NCBI GenBank assembly: GCA_036380925.1
Contig: DASVDW010000048.1
Coordinates: forward strand, 1 to 19,318
Length of the DNA stretch: 19,318 nt
Origin: JAICLV01 sp036380925
GTDB lineage: Bacteria; Actinomycetota; Actinomycetes; Acidothermales; Acidothermaceae
Direction: 5' to 3'
Shown here: positions 1-8,017 of the stretch, one piece after another
Position numbering within the stretch: the stretch's first letter is position 1
Layout: every line of letters begins with the position of its first letter
Made by a program: the position numbers and the translations under genes
The notes under the pieces: model-generated
Database searches by the model: none
What the model saw: only the letters and a program-made list of their open reading frames with translations
What the model was told of the DNA's origin: nothing

Positions 1-278
1 GTCGCCATCGGCACCACCAGGCCGGTCTCCTCCAACGCCTGACGGAACCGCCCGATCAACTTCTCCCGCTCCGACTCACTAGACCCGAACGGCACCACGT
101 CATCGTCATGAAACGTCACCCCCCACGCCCCCAACTCCGCCCACCGATGCACCGACTCCACCGGATCCAACGCCGGCCGCGTCGCATCCCCAAACGGATC
201 ACGCGCCGGCCACCCCACCGTCCACAACCCAAACGTGAACCGATCACCAACCGACGGAACAAACGAATCGGACGACAC
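1..278 (-). CDS. xylA: Xylose isomerase, N-terminal part (3' end beyond window)
   Basis: Reading leftward from a GTG at 276-278 gives 92 complete codons before the window edge. The protein contains RFTFGLWTVGWPARDPFGDA, then RPALDPVESV, GVTFHDDDVVPFGSS and FRQALEETGLVVPMA. These match the start of actinobacterial xylose isomerases, which convert D-xylose to D-xylulose in the cytosol and are metal-dependent TIM barrels. The metal-binding residues lie beyond the edge, so activity cannot be judged. AGAAAGG lies about 8 nt before the GTG, which supports this start. The gene follows the sugar permease by 50 nt on the same strand and is probably the last visible member of that operon. Codon use is odd: of the 92 codons I count about 64 ending in G, 19 in T, 9 in C and none in A, whereas the neighbours favour C. 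Confidence 0.93.
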   Translation of the reverse strand, partial: MSSDSFVPSVGDRFTFGLWTVGWPARDPFGDATRPALDPVESVHRWAELGAWGVTFHDDDVVPFGSSESEREKLIGRFRQALEETGLVVPMA

Positions 279-328
279 GGAACTGGCCTTTCTTACTGGG
301 ATGAGCGACCCGGCCGGGCCGCGGGGCG

Positions 329-1213
329 TTAGCCCTTGACGGCTCCGGTGAGCCCGCCGACGATGCGGCGCTGCGCGATGACGAAGAAGAACAACGTGGG
401 GAGCATCGACAAGGAGGTGAAGGCGAACACCTTCGCGGTGTCTTGTGAGTACTGCGACTGGAAAGTGGCCACGCCGAGTGGCAGCGTGAAGTGAATCTGA
501 TCGTTGAACACCAGCAGCGGCAGGATGTAGAAGTTCCAGCTCGTCACGAAGGCCAGCACCGCGACCGTGGTGAGCGCCGGCGCCGACAGCGGCAGCAACA
601 CCCGCCAGAAGAAGCCGAGCCGCGACGAACCGTCGACGACGGCGGCGTCTTCAAGCTCGGCCGGAATCGCCCGCATGAACGGCCGCAGAATCACGACGGT
701 GATCGACAGCGAGAACGCCGCCTCCGGAATTGCGACACCCCACAGGTTCTCCAGCAGGCCGAGCCGTCGCAACTGCAGATACAACGGCAATGCGGCGACG
801 GTGAGCGGGAACATCAAGCCGATGGTGAAGAACGCGTACAGCCCGTCGCGGCCGCGGAACACATACCGCGACAACGCGAAGGCGGCCATGGCGCCGAGGA
901 TGACGGTGAGGCCGGTCGCGATAATCGCGATGAGCGTGCTGTTCAGCAGGAAGTGCCAGAACGTCCGGGTCGTGAGGATCGACTTGTAGTTGTCCCACAC
1001 CCACGGGCTGGGCAGCCCGGCGGGATGTTCGTTGATCTGCGCTGTGGTCCGGAATCCGCCGAGGATCACGTACAGCAGCGGCACGATGGTGACGACGATG
1101 ATGATCGCGCCGACGATGTACGCGGCGGCGGTTCCCCATGCTGACTGCGGACCGCCCAGTTTCGAGATGCGCCGCGACGGCGCTGGCGGTTGAGTGGCCT
1201 GAATCGCTGCCAT
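329..1213 (-). CDS. Sugar ABC transporter permease, MalG type
   Basis: This is a 294-residue integral membrane protein, the usual size for a MalG-type (CUT1) permease. Hydrophobic segments begin near residues 29, 91, 125, 162, 213 and 260, consistent with six membrane helices. The cytoplasmic EAA loop that docks on the ATPase is visible at about residues 186-212 (ELEDAAVVDGSS, then LPLSAP). It would pair with the permease just upstream and the lipoprotein sugar-binding protein to import a sugar. The ATG is 3 nt after the previous stop, so translation is probably coupled. Substrate is inferred from the neighbours (xylA, GH3, GH43): xylobiose or xylo-oligosaccharides are most likely, with xylose or another glycoside possible. 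By analogy with the Streptomyces bxlEFG system it would be the bxlG counterpart, but sequence alone does not prove this. Confidence 0.92.
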   Translation of the reverse strand: MAAIQATQPPAPSRRISKLGGPQSAWGTAAAYIVGAIIIVVTIVPLLYVILGGFRTTAQINEHPAGLPSPWVWDNYKSILTTRTFWHFLLNSTLIAIIATGLTVILGAMAAFALSRYVFRGRDGLYAFFTIGLMFPLTVAALPLYLQLRRLGLLENLWGVAIPEAAFSLSITVVILRPFMRAIPAELEDAAVVDGSSRLGFFWRVLLPLSAPALTTVAVLAFVTSWNFYILPLLVFNDQIHFTLPLGVATFQSQYSQDTAKVFAFTSLSMLPTLFFFVIAQRRIVGGLTGAVKG

Positions 1214-1216
1214 CGT

Positions 1217-2215
1217 TTACCCCGCCATCCGAGTCAATGAGCCCTCTGTGTCGCGGCGAAGCGCGAACCGCTGGTAGAGCACGGCGAAGATGAAACAGAT
1301 CAGGAACAAGATCACCGCGACCGCGCTGCCGTAACCGAACTCGTAGCTGCGGAAGCCCTTGTCAATGAGGTAAGTCGCCATCGTCGTCGACGCGCCGGCC
1401 GGGCCGCCCCCGGTCATGATCCACGGCAGGTCGAACAGCTGCAGCGATCCGATCATCGACAGGAAGATCCAGATGCGGATCGTCGGGCCGAGCAGCGGCA
1501 GCGTCACCATCCGAGTGGTCTGCCACGGGGTGGCGCCGTCGAGCGCCGCCGCCTCCCGCAGTTCGTGCGGTATGCCTTGGAGGCCGGCCAGCAGCAGCAC
1601 GATGCCAAAGCCCATGTACTGCCAGGTGGCGACGACGAAGATGGTGTACAGCACGATGTGCGTGTCGCCGAGCCACAGCTGGCGCCAGCTCCCGGCACCG
1701 GCGTTCTTGAACAGCTGGTCGATGAAGCCGTCTGGCTGCAGCATCAGCATCCAGGTCACCGCGGTGACCGCGGCCGACAGCACGTACGGCGCGAAGACGA
1801 CCAACCGCAAGAACCCGCGACCGCGCATCTTGCGGTTGATGAGCAAGGCGATCGCGATGCTCAGCGGCAGCTGGATGAACAGCGACAGGCCCGCGATGAT
1901 CAGGTTGTGGTAGATGCCGTGCACGAAGACGGAGTCTTTGAACGCGCGGCGGTAGTTCTCCAAGCCGATGACGTCGTTGAGCGGACCGAAACCGTTCCAC
2001 TTGTAAAAGCTGTAGTAGACGGCGACGGCGATCGGCAGGATCACGAACCCGACGAACAAAATGACCGCCGGGCCCAGCAACAGACTCAACTCGAAGCGTT
2101 GCCGCCAGCTCGGCCGTCCTTTCGAACGGCCGAGCCGACGGGCGCCCCGAGAGGAGGGCACCAGGTCCGGCAGAACCTCGCCTGACCGGACCGTGGTGCG
2201 GCTCCCGCTACTCAT
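1217..2215 (-). CDS. Sugar ABC transporter permease, MalF type
   Basis: A 332-residue CUT1-family permease. A basic cytoplasmic N-terminus of about 45 residues precedes the first hydrophobic helix (from LLLGPAVILFVGF). Further hydrophobic stretches follow, and the EAA loop is at about residues 218-244 (ELREAAALDGATP, then LPLLGP). It should form the heterodimeric membrane channel with the permease encoded downstream. The ATG at 2213-2215 overlaps by one base the TAA of the binding-protein gene (TAATG arrangement), a strong sign of translational coupling. No ATP-binding subunit is encoded in this operon, so the importer probably borrows a shared ATPase such as MsiK, as known for Streptomyces sugar importers. 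Substrate is inferred as xylo-oligosaccharides from the surrounding genes. Confidence 0.92.
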   Translation of the reverse strand: MSSGSRTTVRSGEVLPDLVPSSRGARRLGRSKGRPSWRQRFELSLLLGPAVILFVGFVILPIAVAVYYSFYKWNGFGPLNDVIGLENYRRAFKDSVFVHGIYHNLIIAGLSLFIQLPLSIAIALLINRKMRGRGFLRLVVFAPYVLSAAVTAVTWMLMLQPDGFIDQLFKNAGAGSWRQLWLGDTHIVLYTIFVVATWQYMGFGIVLLLAGLQGIPHELREAAALDGATPWQTTRMVTLPLLGPTIRIWIFLSMIGSLQLFDLPWIMTGGGPAGASTTMATYLIDKGFRSYEFGYGSAVAVILFLICFIFAVLYQRFALRRDTEGSLTRMAG

Positions 2216-3636
2216 TACTGACTTGCTGCCTTTCCGGCGGCCGCGGCGATGTCGGCCGGTGTGCCCTGGCCGGCGAAGAAGTTCGACACGGCGTCGTTCA
2301 CGGCGTTACCGACGTTGGTCGGGAGCGCCTGGTCGAAGTAGAGCTGGTTGTAAGTGACACCCTGCAGATAAGTCTGCACCTTCTTCAAGGTCGGGTCAGT
2401 GATCGCGGCGACCGCGCCGGCGTTCGACGGGATCGTGATCGCGTTCTGCTTGACCAGGTAGCTCTCGACGTCCGCGCTCGTCAGATACTGCAGGAACGCG
2501 GCGCACGCGGCCGGAGCCTTGGTCGAGCAGGAGAAGCCGTCGCCACCGCCGAGAGCGGCGCCTGGCTCACCTTGGCCACCGTCGACCTTCGGGAACGGGA
2601 ACCAACCCACCTTGGACGCGAAGTCCTTGTCCTGGGTCAAGGAGGGCATGACCGCCATTTCCCAGTCACCCTGGAGTTCCATCGCGGCCTTGCCGTTGGC
2701 CAGCAGACCGGCGGAGCTACCGGCGCCCTGCTGGGCCGGCGTGCCGAGGAAGCCCGGCTGGAACGGCTTGGCGTCGAGGAGCTTCTTCAGGTCCTCGCCG
2801 GCCTTGATGAAGCACGGGTCGTCCATCTTCTTGGCGTCGAGCGCCTTGGTGACGGTGTCCTTTGGGCACTCCTGGAGAACGAAGTTCTCCCAGTAGAACG
2901 CGTCCGGCCACTTGTCCTTGCCACCGACCGAGATCGGGACGATGTTCTTCGACTTCAACGTCTGGATGTCGGTCAACAGCTCGTCGAACGTCGCCGGCGG
3001 GTTGGCGATGCCGGCCTGCTGGAACAGGTCAGTGCGGTACCAGAAGCCGACCACGTGGTAGTCGTAGGGGATTCCGTACTGCTTGCCGTCAACGGCCCAG
3101 CCGGACGCGCTCTTGCCGAGGTCGCCGATCCACGACGAGGAGCAGTCGGTGATGTCGGCGATCTTGCCGGACTGGATCTGCGTGGCGAGCGCGCCGCCGC
3201 CCCACTGCTGGAAGACGTCGGGCGGGGTGCCCTGGAGCGCGATCGGAATCTTGGTCTTGATGTCCTCGTTCTGGATCGGCTGAACCTTGAACGAGACGCT
3301 GGAGTGGGCGGCGTGGAAGTCGTCGGCGACCTTCTGGAAGGCGCTCTTGCCAGGGTCGTTGTTGGCGTTGTGCCACCACTCGAGCGTCACCGGGGAGCTC
3401 GGGATGTCGCAGGCGGCGTTGGCGGAACCGCCACCGCCCCCGGACGATGGAGCCGCCGGCTGGCTTGCGCTGCTGCTGGTGTTGCTGGTCGGGCTGGAGG
3501 TGTTGCCTGCGCCGGACTTCTTGCCCGAGCTGCAGGCGGTGAGCCCGAGAGCCGCGATCGCCACCACGCTGATGGCGGCGAGCTGACGGCTTCGGGTGCT
3601 CCGAAGAGCGGTCGTTCGTTTGGTGCGGCTGGTCAT
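2215..3636 (-). CDS. Extracellular sugar-binding lipoprotein of ABC importer
   Basis: A 473-residue lipoprotein. The basic N-terminus, hydrophobic stretch and lipobox LTAC place the lipidated cysteine at residue 35. A Ser/Thr/Pro/Gly-rich tether runs to about residue 73. The rest is a family 1 (MalE-like) solute-binding protein with typical landmarks: VTLEWWHN near the start, PPDVFQQWGGG, GKAAMELQGDWEMA and a late FLQYLTS segment. Six cysteines in the mature domain suggest disulfides. It would capture the sugar outside the membrane and deliver it to the MalF/MalG pair. AAGGGA sits about 6 nt before the ATG, supporting this start. It is the first gene of a leftward operon ending in xylA and is divergent from the GH3 gene. 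The ligand is inferred, not seen: xylobiose or longer xylo-oligosaccharides fit best. Confidence 0.92.
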   Translation of the reverse strand: MTSRTKRTTALRSTRSRQLAAISVVAIAALGLTACSSGKKSGAGNTSSPTSNTSSSASQPAAPSSGGGGGSANAACDIPSSPVTLEWWHNANNDPGKSAFQKVADDFHAAHSSVSFKVQPIQNEDIKTKIPIALQGTPPDVFQQWGGGALATQIQSGKIADITDCSSSWIGDLGKSASGWAVDGKQYGIPYDYHVVGFWYRTDLFQQAGIANPPATFDELLTDIQTLKSKNIVPISVGGKDKWPDAFYWENFVLQECPKDTVTKALDAKKMDDPCFIKAGEDLKKLLDAKPFQPGFLGTPAQQGAGSSAGLLANGKAAMELQGDWEMAVMPSLTQDKDFASKVGWFPFPKVDGGQGEPGAALGGGDGFSCSTKAPAACAAFLQYLTSADVESYLVKQNAITIPSNAGAVAAITDPTLKKVQTYLQGVTYNQLYFDQALPTNVGNAVNDAVSNFFAGQGTPADIAAAAGKAASQ

Positions 3637-3659
3637 GAGCGTCCCTTCGAGTGGGAGAG

Positions 3660-3679
3660 ACCCGCGCCCTCGCGCGGGT
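3660..3679 (-). promoter_or_regulatory. Hairpin in leader of sugar-transporter operon
   Basis: ACCCGCG at 3660-3666 pairs perfectly with CGCGGGT at 3673-3679 across a 6-nt loop. It lies about 24 nt before the binding-protein start codon and so would be in the 5' untranslated leader. It could affect mRNA stability or translation, or be a chance product of GC-rich sequence. Confidence 0.3.
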
Positions 3680-3726
3680 GCCCGGGGCCTGGACTGCCTG
3701 TGGTGGTACGCCGATGGCCGGTCGTA

Positions 3727-3739
3727 CCGAAAGTTACCG
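3727..3739. promoter_or_regulatory. Candidate LacI-family operator, transporter side
   Basis: On the minus strand the site reads CGGTAACTTTCGG. It shares the TTTCGG half-site and overall 13-bp layout with the sites at 3871-3883 and 9073-9085. It matches the perfectly symmetric member CCGAAACTTTCGG at 10 of 13 positions. It lies 91 nt upstream of the binding-protein gene and just downstream of a possible promoter, a typical repression position. The LacI-type regulator at 8014-9033 is the obvious candidate binder, by inference from proximity. Confidence 0.5.
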
Positions 3740-3741
3740 GC

Positions 3742-3772
3742 ATAGTCGCGATAGTTCTGACGGTGGCGTCAA
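3742..3772 (-). promoter_or_regulatory. Possible sigma-70-type promoter of transporter operon
   Basis: On the minus strand TTGACG (3772-3767) matches the -35 consensus well. GACTAT (3747-3742) is a weak -10. The 19-nt spacing is longer than usual. The candidate operator at 3727-3739 would then cover the transcription start. This is a pattern match only. Confidence 0.28.
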
Positions 3773-3846
3773 GGTAATCCCGGGTCACAATCGCGGTCAA
3801 CACCTTCCCGTCTCCCATGCAGAACCGTTACATTCGGCTCTACGCC

Positions 3847-3898
3847 CGCGCGGGTGACCCAGCTGCGTTCCGGAATGTTTCGGGCGTCGCGCGGGTGA
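3847..3898 (+). repeat. Direct repeats of CGCGCGGGTGA flanking an operator-like site
   Basis: The 11-mer CGCGCGGGTGA occurs at 3847-3857 and again at 3888-3898, 41 bp apart start to start (about four helical turns). A 10-base copy, CGCGCGGGTG, lies at 3671-3680 in the same intergenic region. The candidate LacI operator at 3871-3883 sits between the first two copies. The copies may bind a second regulator or may reflect GC-rich composition. Confidence 0.35.
3871..3883. promoter_or_regulatory. Candidate LacI-family operator, hydrolase side
   Basis: The site reads CGGAATGTTTCGG and matches CCGAAACTTTCGG at 10 of 13 positions, sharing the TTTCGG half-site and the spacing. It ends 39 nt before the GH3 start codon, in the leader or core promoter region. 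A weak -10-like TACATT lies upstream at 3829-3834. It is probably recognised by the LacI protein at the end of the same operon, which would be autoregulation through the operon promoter. Confidence 0.5.
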
Positions 3899-3922
3899 AG
3901 CTCTCCGACGAATGGACACGAC

Positions 3923-6391
3923 GTGCTGCGAGATGACCTCACCAACCCGACCCGCCCTGGGAGCGCGGGGAGCGTCGGTCCGGCGACCGTGCGGTCCGTG
4001 CGCTACGGGGACTCTCGTGAGGAAGCCGGCCTGCCGTGGCGCGACGTGACCCTCACACCGCGGCAGCGGGTCGACGACCTGCTGGCGCGGATGACGCTCG
4101 AGGAGAAGATCGGGCAGCTGTACGGGGTGTGGGTCGGCGCCGACGCCTCGGGGGAGGGCGTCGCCCCACACCAGCACGAACTCGCCGAGGTTCCTGAGGA
4201 CTGGGACGCGCTGATCGCGAACGGGCTCGGACAGCTCACCCGGCCGTTCGGCACCGCGCCGGTCGACCCGGCGCTCGGGGCTCGCGCGCTCGCGCGCACC
4301 CAGGCGGACATCATCGCGGCCAACCGGCACGGCATCCCGGCGGTGGTCCACGAGGAGTGCCTGTCCGGGTTCATGACTTGGGGCGCGACGATCTACCCCA
4401 CGCCGTTGTCGTGGGGCGCGAGCTTCAACCCGGAGCTGGTCGAGCGGATGGCGAACCAGATCGGCGCGGCGATGCGCTCCGTCGGTGTGCACCAAGGCCT
4501 CGCGCCGGTGCTCGACGTCACCCGCGACTACCGCTGGGGGCGGGTGGAAGAGACCATCGGCGAAGACCCGTATCTCGTCGGCACCATCGGCGCCGCCTAT
4601 GTGCGGGGTCTCGAGTCGGCGGGTGTCGTCGCCACGCTCAAGCACTTCGTGGGTTACTCCGCCTCGCGGGCGGGCCGCAACTTCGGCCCGGTGTCGGCCG
4701 GCCCGCGCGAGCTCGCCGACGTTTTGCTGCCGCCGTTCGAGATGGCGATCCGCGACGGCGGGGCCCGCTCGGTGATGCACTCCTACGCCGAGATCGACGG
4801 CGTGCCCGCCGCCGCCAACCAGCACACCCTCACCGAGGTGCTGCGCGACACGTGGGGGTTCGAAGGCACCGTGGTCGCCGACTACTTCGGCGTGTCGTTC
4901 CTGCACCTGCTCCACCACGTCGCCGCCGACGACGCGAGCGCGGCCGCCCTGGCGCTCGGCGCCGGCGTCGATGTGGAGTTGCCCACAATGCACTGCTACG
5001 GGCAGCCCCTCATCGACGCGGTGCGCGCCGGTGTGGTCAAAGAGGAGCTGGTCGACCGCGCCGCCCGCCGGGTGCTGCTGCAAAAGTGCGAACTCGGCTT
5101 GCTCGACCTCGACTGGCGCCTCGAGCCGCCCGCGCTCACCGACGGCGAGCAGCGCCTCGACGGCGACGTCGACACCACCCGCGGCACGCTCGCCCTCGAC
5201 CCGCCGGAGTCGCGCGCGCTCGCCCGGCAGCTCGCCGAGCAGGCGATCGTGCTGGTCGCCAACAACGGCGCGCTGCCGCTTTCCGCCGGCGCCCGCGTCG
5301 CCGTCGTCGGCCCGCGCGCGGACGACCCGCTGGCGATGTTCGGCTGCTACTCGTTTCCCAGCCACGTCGGCAGTCACCACCCCGAGTTGCCCTGGGGCAT
5401 CACCGTTCCCACGGTGCTCGACTCGATCCGAGCCGAGCTACCCAACGCCACGGTGACCTACACCCAAGGTTGCGAGGTCGACACCCCCGACACATCGGGA
5501 ATCCCGGACGCCGCCGCGGCGGCCCGCGCCGCGGATGTCTGCGTGGTCGCGCTGGGCGACCGCGCGGACCTGTTCGGCCGCGGCACCTCAGGCGAGGGCT
5601 GCGACGCGCTGGACTTGTCGCTGCCCGGCGTGCAAGGCGAGTTGTTGGAAGCGCTGCTGCAAACCGGAAAGCCGGTCGTCGCGGCGTTGCTGACCGGTCG
5701 CCCGTACTCGCTCGGCGCGTACGCAGACCGGCTTGCCGGCGTCGTCCAGGCCTTCTTCCCCGGCGAGGAGGGCGGGCCGGCCATCGCCGGCGTGCTGGCC
5801 GGCCGGGTCAACCCCTCCGGCCGGCTCCCGGTCAGCCTGCCGGCGTCACCGGGCGGTCAGCCGGCCACCTATCTCACGCCGTTGCTCGGCCAGCGCAGCG
5901 AGGTCAGCAACATCGACCCGACGCCGCTGTGGCCCTTCGGCCACGGGTTGTCGTACACCACGTTCGAATGGGACGACGTGCGCGTCGGAGGCCAGCCGGT
6001 CGGCGACGCGGCCGCGGAGATCGGCACCGACGGGGCCATCGAGGTCTCGATCGCCGTGCGCAACGTCGGCGAGCGCGCGGGCGCGGACGTCGTCCAGCTC
6101 TACCTGCACGACCCCGTCGCGCAGGTGACCCGACCGGAGACGCGACTGATCGGTTACGCGCGCGTCGAGCTGGAGGCCGGTGAGCGGCGCGAGGTCGCGT
6201 TCCAGTTCGCCGCCGACCTGTCCTCCTTCACCGGGTTGAGCGGCGAGCGCGTCGTCGAGCCCGGCGACCTAGAGGTGCGCTTCGGCCGATCGTCGACCGC
6301 CACCGAGGGCGTCGTTCGGCTACGACTCACCGGCCCGCAGCGAGTGGTCGGTGTCTCACGGCAGCTCGTCGCCCCCGCCGTCATCAGGTGA
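3923..6391 (+). CDS. GH3 beta-xylosidase / beta-glucosidase, cytosolic
   Basis: An 822-residue family 3 glycoside hydrolase with no signal peptide, so it should act on imported oligosaccharides. The N-terminal catalytic barrel covers about residues 45-380. It has TLKHFVGY and VVADYFGV, where Asp320 is the expected nucleophile. The C-terminal GH3 sandwich covers about 430-650, with GTSGEGCD, where Glu558 is a likely acid/base. A fibronectin-III-like domain follows at about 700-790 (AVRNVGERAGADVVQLYLHD). Context with xylA and GH43 favours beta-xylosidase (BxlA-like) activity; beta-glucosidase is the alternative. The GTG at 3923 has no clear ribosome binding site. A start about 25 residues downstream is possible, but the conserved WRDVTLTPRQRVDDLL segment must be kept. 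It starts a rightward operon divergent from the transporter. Confidence 0.92.
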   Translation: MLRDDLTNPTRPGSAGSVGPATVRSVRYGDSREEAGLPWRDVTLTPRQRVDDLLARMTLEEKIGQLYGVWVGADASGEGVAPHQHELAEVPEDWDALIANGLGQLTRPFGTAPVDPALGARALARTQADIIAANRHGIPAVVHEECLSGFMTWGATIYPTPLSWGASFNPELVERMANQIGAAMRSVGVHQGLAPVLDVTRDYRWGRVEETIGEDPYLVGTIGAAYVRGLESAGVVATLKHFVGYSASRAGRNFGPVSAGPRELADVLLPPFEMAIRDGGARSVMHSYAEIDGVPAAANQHTLTEVLRDTWGFEGTVVADYFGVSFLHLLHHVAADDASAAALALGAGVDVELPTMHCYGQPLIDAVRAGVVKEELVDRAARRVLLQKCELGLLDLDWRLEPPALTDGEQRLDGDVDTTRGTLALDPPESRALARQLAEQAIVLVANNGALPLSAGARVAVVGPRADDPLAMFGCYSFPSHVGSHHPELPWGITVPTVLDSIRAELPNATVTYTQGCEVDTPDTSGIPDAAAAARAADVCVVALGDRADLFGRGTSGEGCDALDLSLPGVQGELLEALLQTGKPVVAALLTGRPYSLGAYADRLAGVVQAFFPGEEGGPAIAGVLAGRVNPSGRLPVSLPASPGGQPATYLTPLLGQRSEVSNIDPTPLWPFGHGLSYTTFEWDDVRVGGQPVGDAAAEIGTDGAIEVSIAVRNVGERAGADVVQLYLHDPVAQVTRPETRLIGYARVELEAGERREVAFQFAADLSSFTGLSGERVVEPGDLEVRFGRSSTATEGVVRLRLTGPQRVVGVSRQLVAPAVIR

Positions 6392-6400
6392 GATGTCGCC

Positions 6401-8017
6401 ATGTCGCCATCAGCGCAGGGATGGTTTCGCAATCCCGTGCTGCCTGGGTCGCATCCCGACCCGTCGATTTGCCGAGTCGGCGCGGACTACTACCTCGTCA
6501 CGTCGACGTTCGAGTACTTCCCCGGTCTGCCGGTGCACCACAGCAAAGACCTGGTGCACTGGCGGCTGACCGGGCACGTTCTTGACCGGCCCGACCAACT
6601 CGACCTCGACGGCGTGCGGGCCTCCGGTGGCTTGTACGCGCCGACGATTCGACACCACGACGGTGTCTTCTACGTTGTCTGCACGCTCGTCGACGGCACC
6701 GGCGCGAGCGGCAACTTCGTCGTCACCGCGACCGATCCGGCAGGCAAGTGGTCCGACCCGGTGTGGCTGCCGGCCGCCGACGGCTTTGACCCGTCGTTGC
6801 TGTTCGACACCGACGGGTCCGCCTGGTACTGCGCGGCGAGACAACGCGACGAAGCGGGCCACACGCAGGTGTGGGTGCAGCGGTTCGACCCCGACGAGCG
6901 CGCGCTCGTCGGCGAGCAGACCGTCATCTGGGAAGGCGCGTTGCGCGGCGCCCGGTGGTCGGAGGCGCCGCACATCTACCGCATCGGTGAGCGGTACTAC
7001 CTGGTGACCGCCGAAGGCGGCACCTCGATGGAGCACGCGGTGGTGGTCGCGCGCAGCGACTGCGTCACCGGGCCGTACGTCGGCTGCGAGCGAAATCCGG
7101 TGTTGACCGCGCGGCACCTCGGCGCCGACGCGCCGGTCGTCGCCACCGGGCACGCCGACCTCGTCGAGACCCAAACCGGCGAGTGGTGGGCGGTGTTGCT
7201 CGGCGTCCGCGACGGCGAGCGCGGAAACCTCGGCCGAGAGACGTTTCTGGCGCCTGTCAGCTGGGAGGACGGCTGGCCGGTCTGCTGCCCCGGAGTCGGC
7301 CACGTGCGCCTCGCGGAGCGCCGTCCGGCGTTGGAAGACGTCACCTGGCCGACGGGGCCGCGCGGCGACTCCTTCGACGACCCCGCGCTGGCGCCGGAAT
7401 GGATGTTCGTCCGCACGCCGCGTGAGCCGTGGTGGTCGCTGAGCGAGCGTCCCGGGTGGTTGCGCCTTCGCGCCCGACCGGAGTCGCTGTCCGACACCGC
7501 GAACCCGAGCTTCGTCTGCCGTCGCCTGCAATCACGCGACTTCACCGCGTACACCGCGCTCGACTTCACACCGAGTTCGGACGACGACACGGCTGGGCTC
7601 GCGCTCGTGCACAGCCCTGATTTCCAGATCCGCCTGGAAATCTTCGGCGCGCGGCAGCGCGCGGCGCGCGTCGTGCGGCGGCTGGCGGGCGCCGACGAGA
7701 TCATCGCAAGCACGCCGGTGGGCGGCGGGCTGCTCCGGCTTGGCGTCGAGGGGCACGGGGCCGCCACCGAATTTCGGCTGGCTGACGCCGCGGGTTGGCG
7801 CGTCGTGGCACGATGCGACGCGAGCCACCTGAGTTACCGCAGCGCCGGTGGATTCTTCGGTGTCGTGGTCGGCATGTTCGCCTCCGGCGGCGAATCCGGC
7901 TCGACAACAGCTGATTTCGACTGGTTCGAGCTCAGCAGCCTGGACGCCGCCGAAGGGGTGGGCGGCGCCGGCGCCGCGTATCCTTACCGCACCGATCCAG
8001 CCAGGGAGTTCTCGTGA
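6401..8017 (+). CDS. GH43 beta-xylosidase
   Basis: A 538-residue family 43 glycoside hydrolase, full length, without a signal peptide. The N-terminal five-bladed propeller covers about residues 5-310. The expected catalytic triad is visible: Asp20 in SHPDPS (base), Asp130 in DGFDPSLLFD (pKa modulator) and Glu188 in WSEAPHIY (acid). From about residue 325 a concanavalin-A-like beta-xylosidase C-terminal domain follows (SFDDPALAPEWMFVRTP onward). This two-domain form is typical of xylosidases that trim xylose from the non-reducing end of xylo-oligosaccharides; arabinofuranosidase side activity is common in the family. The start ATG is 9 nt after the GH3 stop. AGGTGAG, which overlaps that stop, provides the ribosome binding site. 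The 3' end overlaps the regulator start by 4 nt (GTGA). Confidence 0.93.
   Translation: MSPSAQGWFRNPVLPGSHPDPSICRVGADYYLVTSTFEYFPGLPVHHSKDLVHWRLTGHVLDRPDQLDLDGVRASGGLYAPTIRHHDGVFYVVCTLVDGTGASGNFVVTATDPAGKWSDPVWLPAADGFDPSLLFDTDGSAWYCAARQRDEAGHTQVWVQRFDPDERALVGEQTVIWEGALRGARWSEAPHIYRIGERYYLVTAEGGTSMEHAVVVARSDCVTGPYVGCERNPVLTARHLGADAPVVATGHADLVETQTGEWWAVLLGVRDGERGNLGRETFLAPVSWEDGWPVCCPGVGHVRLAERRPALEDVTWPTGPRGDSFDDPALAPEWMFVRTPREPWWSLSERPGWLRLRARPESLSDTANPSFVCRRLQSRDFTAYTALDFTPSSDDDTAGLALVHSPDFQIRLEIFGARQRAARVVRRLAGADEIIASTPVGGGLLRLGVEGHGAATEFRLADAAGWRVVARCDASHLSYRSAGGFFGVVVGMFASGGESGSTTADFDWFELSSLDAAEGVGGAGAAYPYRTDPAREFS

Noticed and set aside
108..332. 74-codon plus-strand frame at the window start
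   Set aside because: It is Pro/Arg-rich shadow sequence opposite the recognisable xylA N-terminus.
322..337. Small GGGC-GTTA-GCCC hairpin at the end of the MalG-type permease
   Set aside because: Only four base pairs, and TT is too short a tract; not enough for a terminator between the permease and xylA.
2572..3777. 401-codon open frame on the plus strand opposite the sugar-binding protein
   Set aside because: It is antisense to a clear lipoprotein gene, has low-complexity Arg/Val/Gly/Leu composition and no recognisable domain; such shadows are expected in high-GC DNA.
3797..5380. 527-codon open frame on the minus strand opposite the GH3 gene
   Set aside because: The opposite strand encodes GH3 catalytic motifs; this frame is rich in Arg, Ala, Gly and Val without any motif.
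4357..6183. 608-codon plus-strand frame within the GH3 gene
   Set aside because: It is almost entirely Arg/Ala/Pro, typical of a frame-shifted reading of a GC-rich gene.
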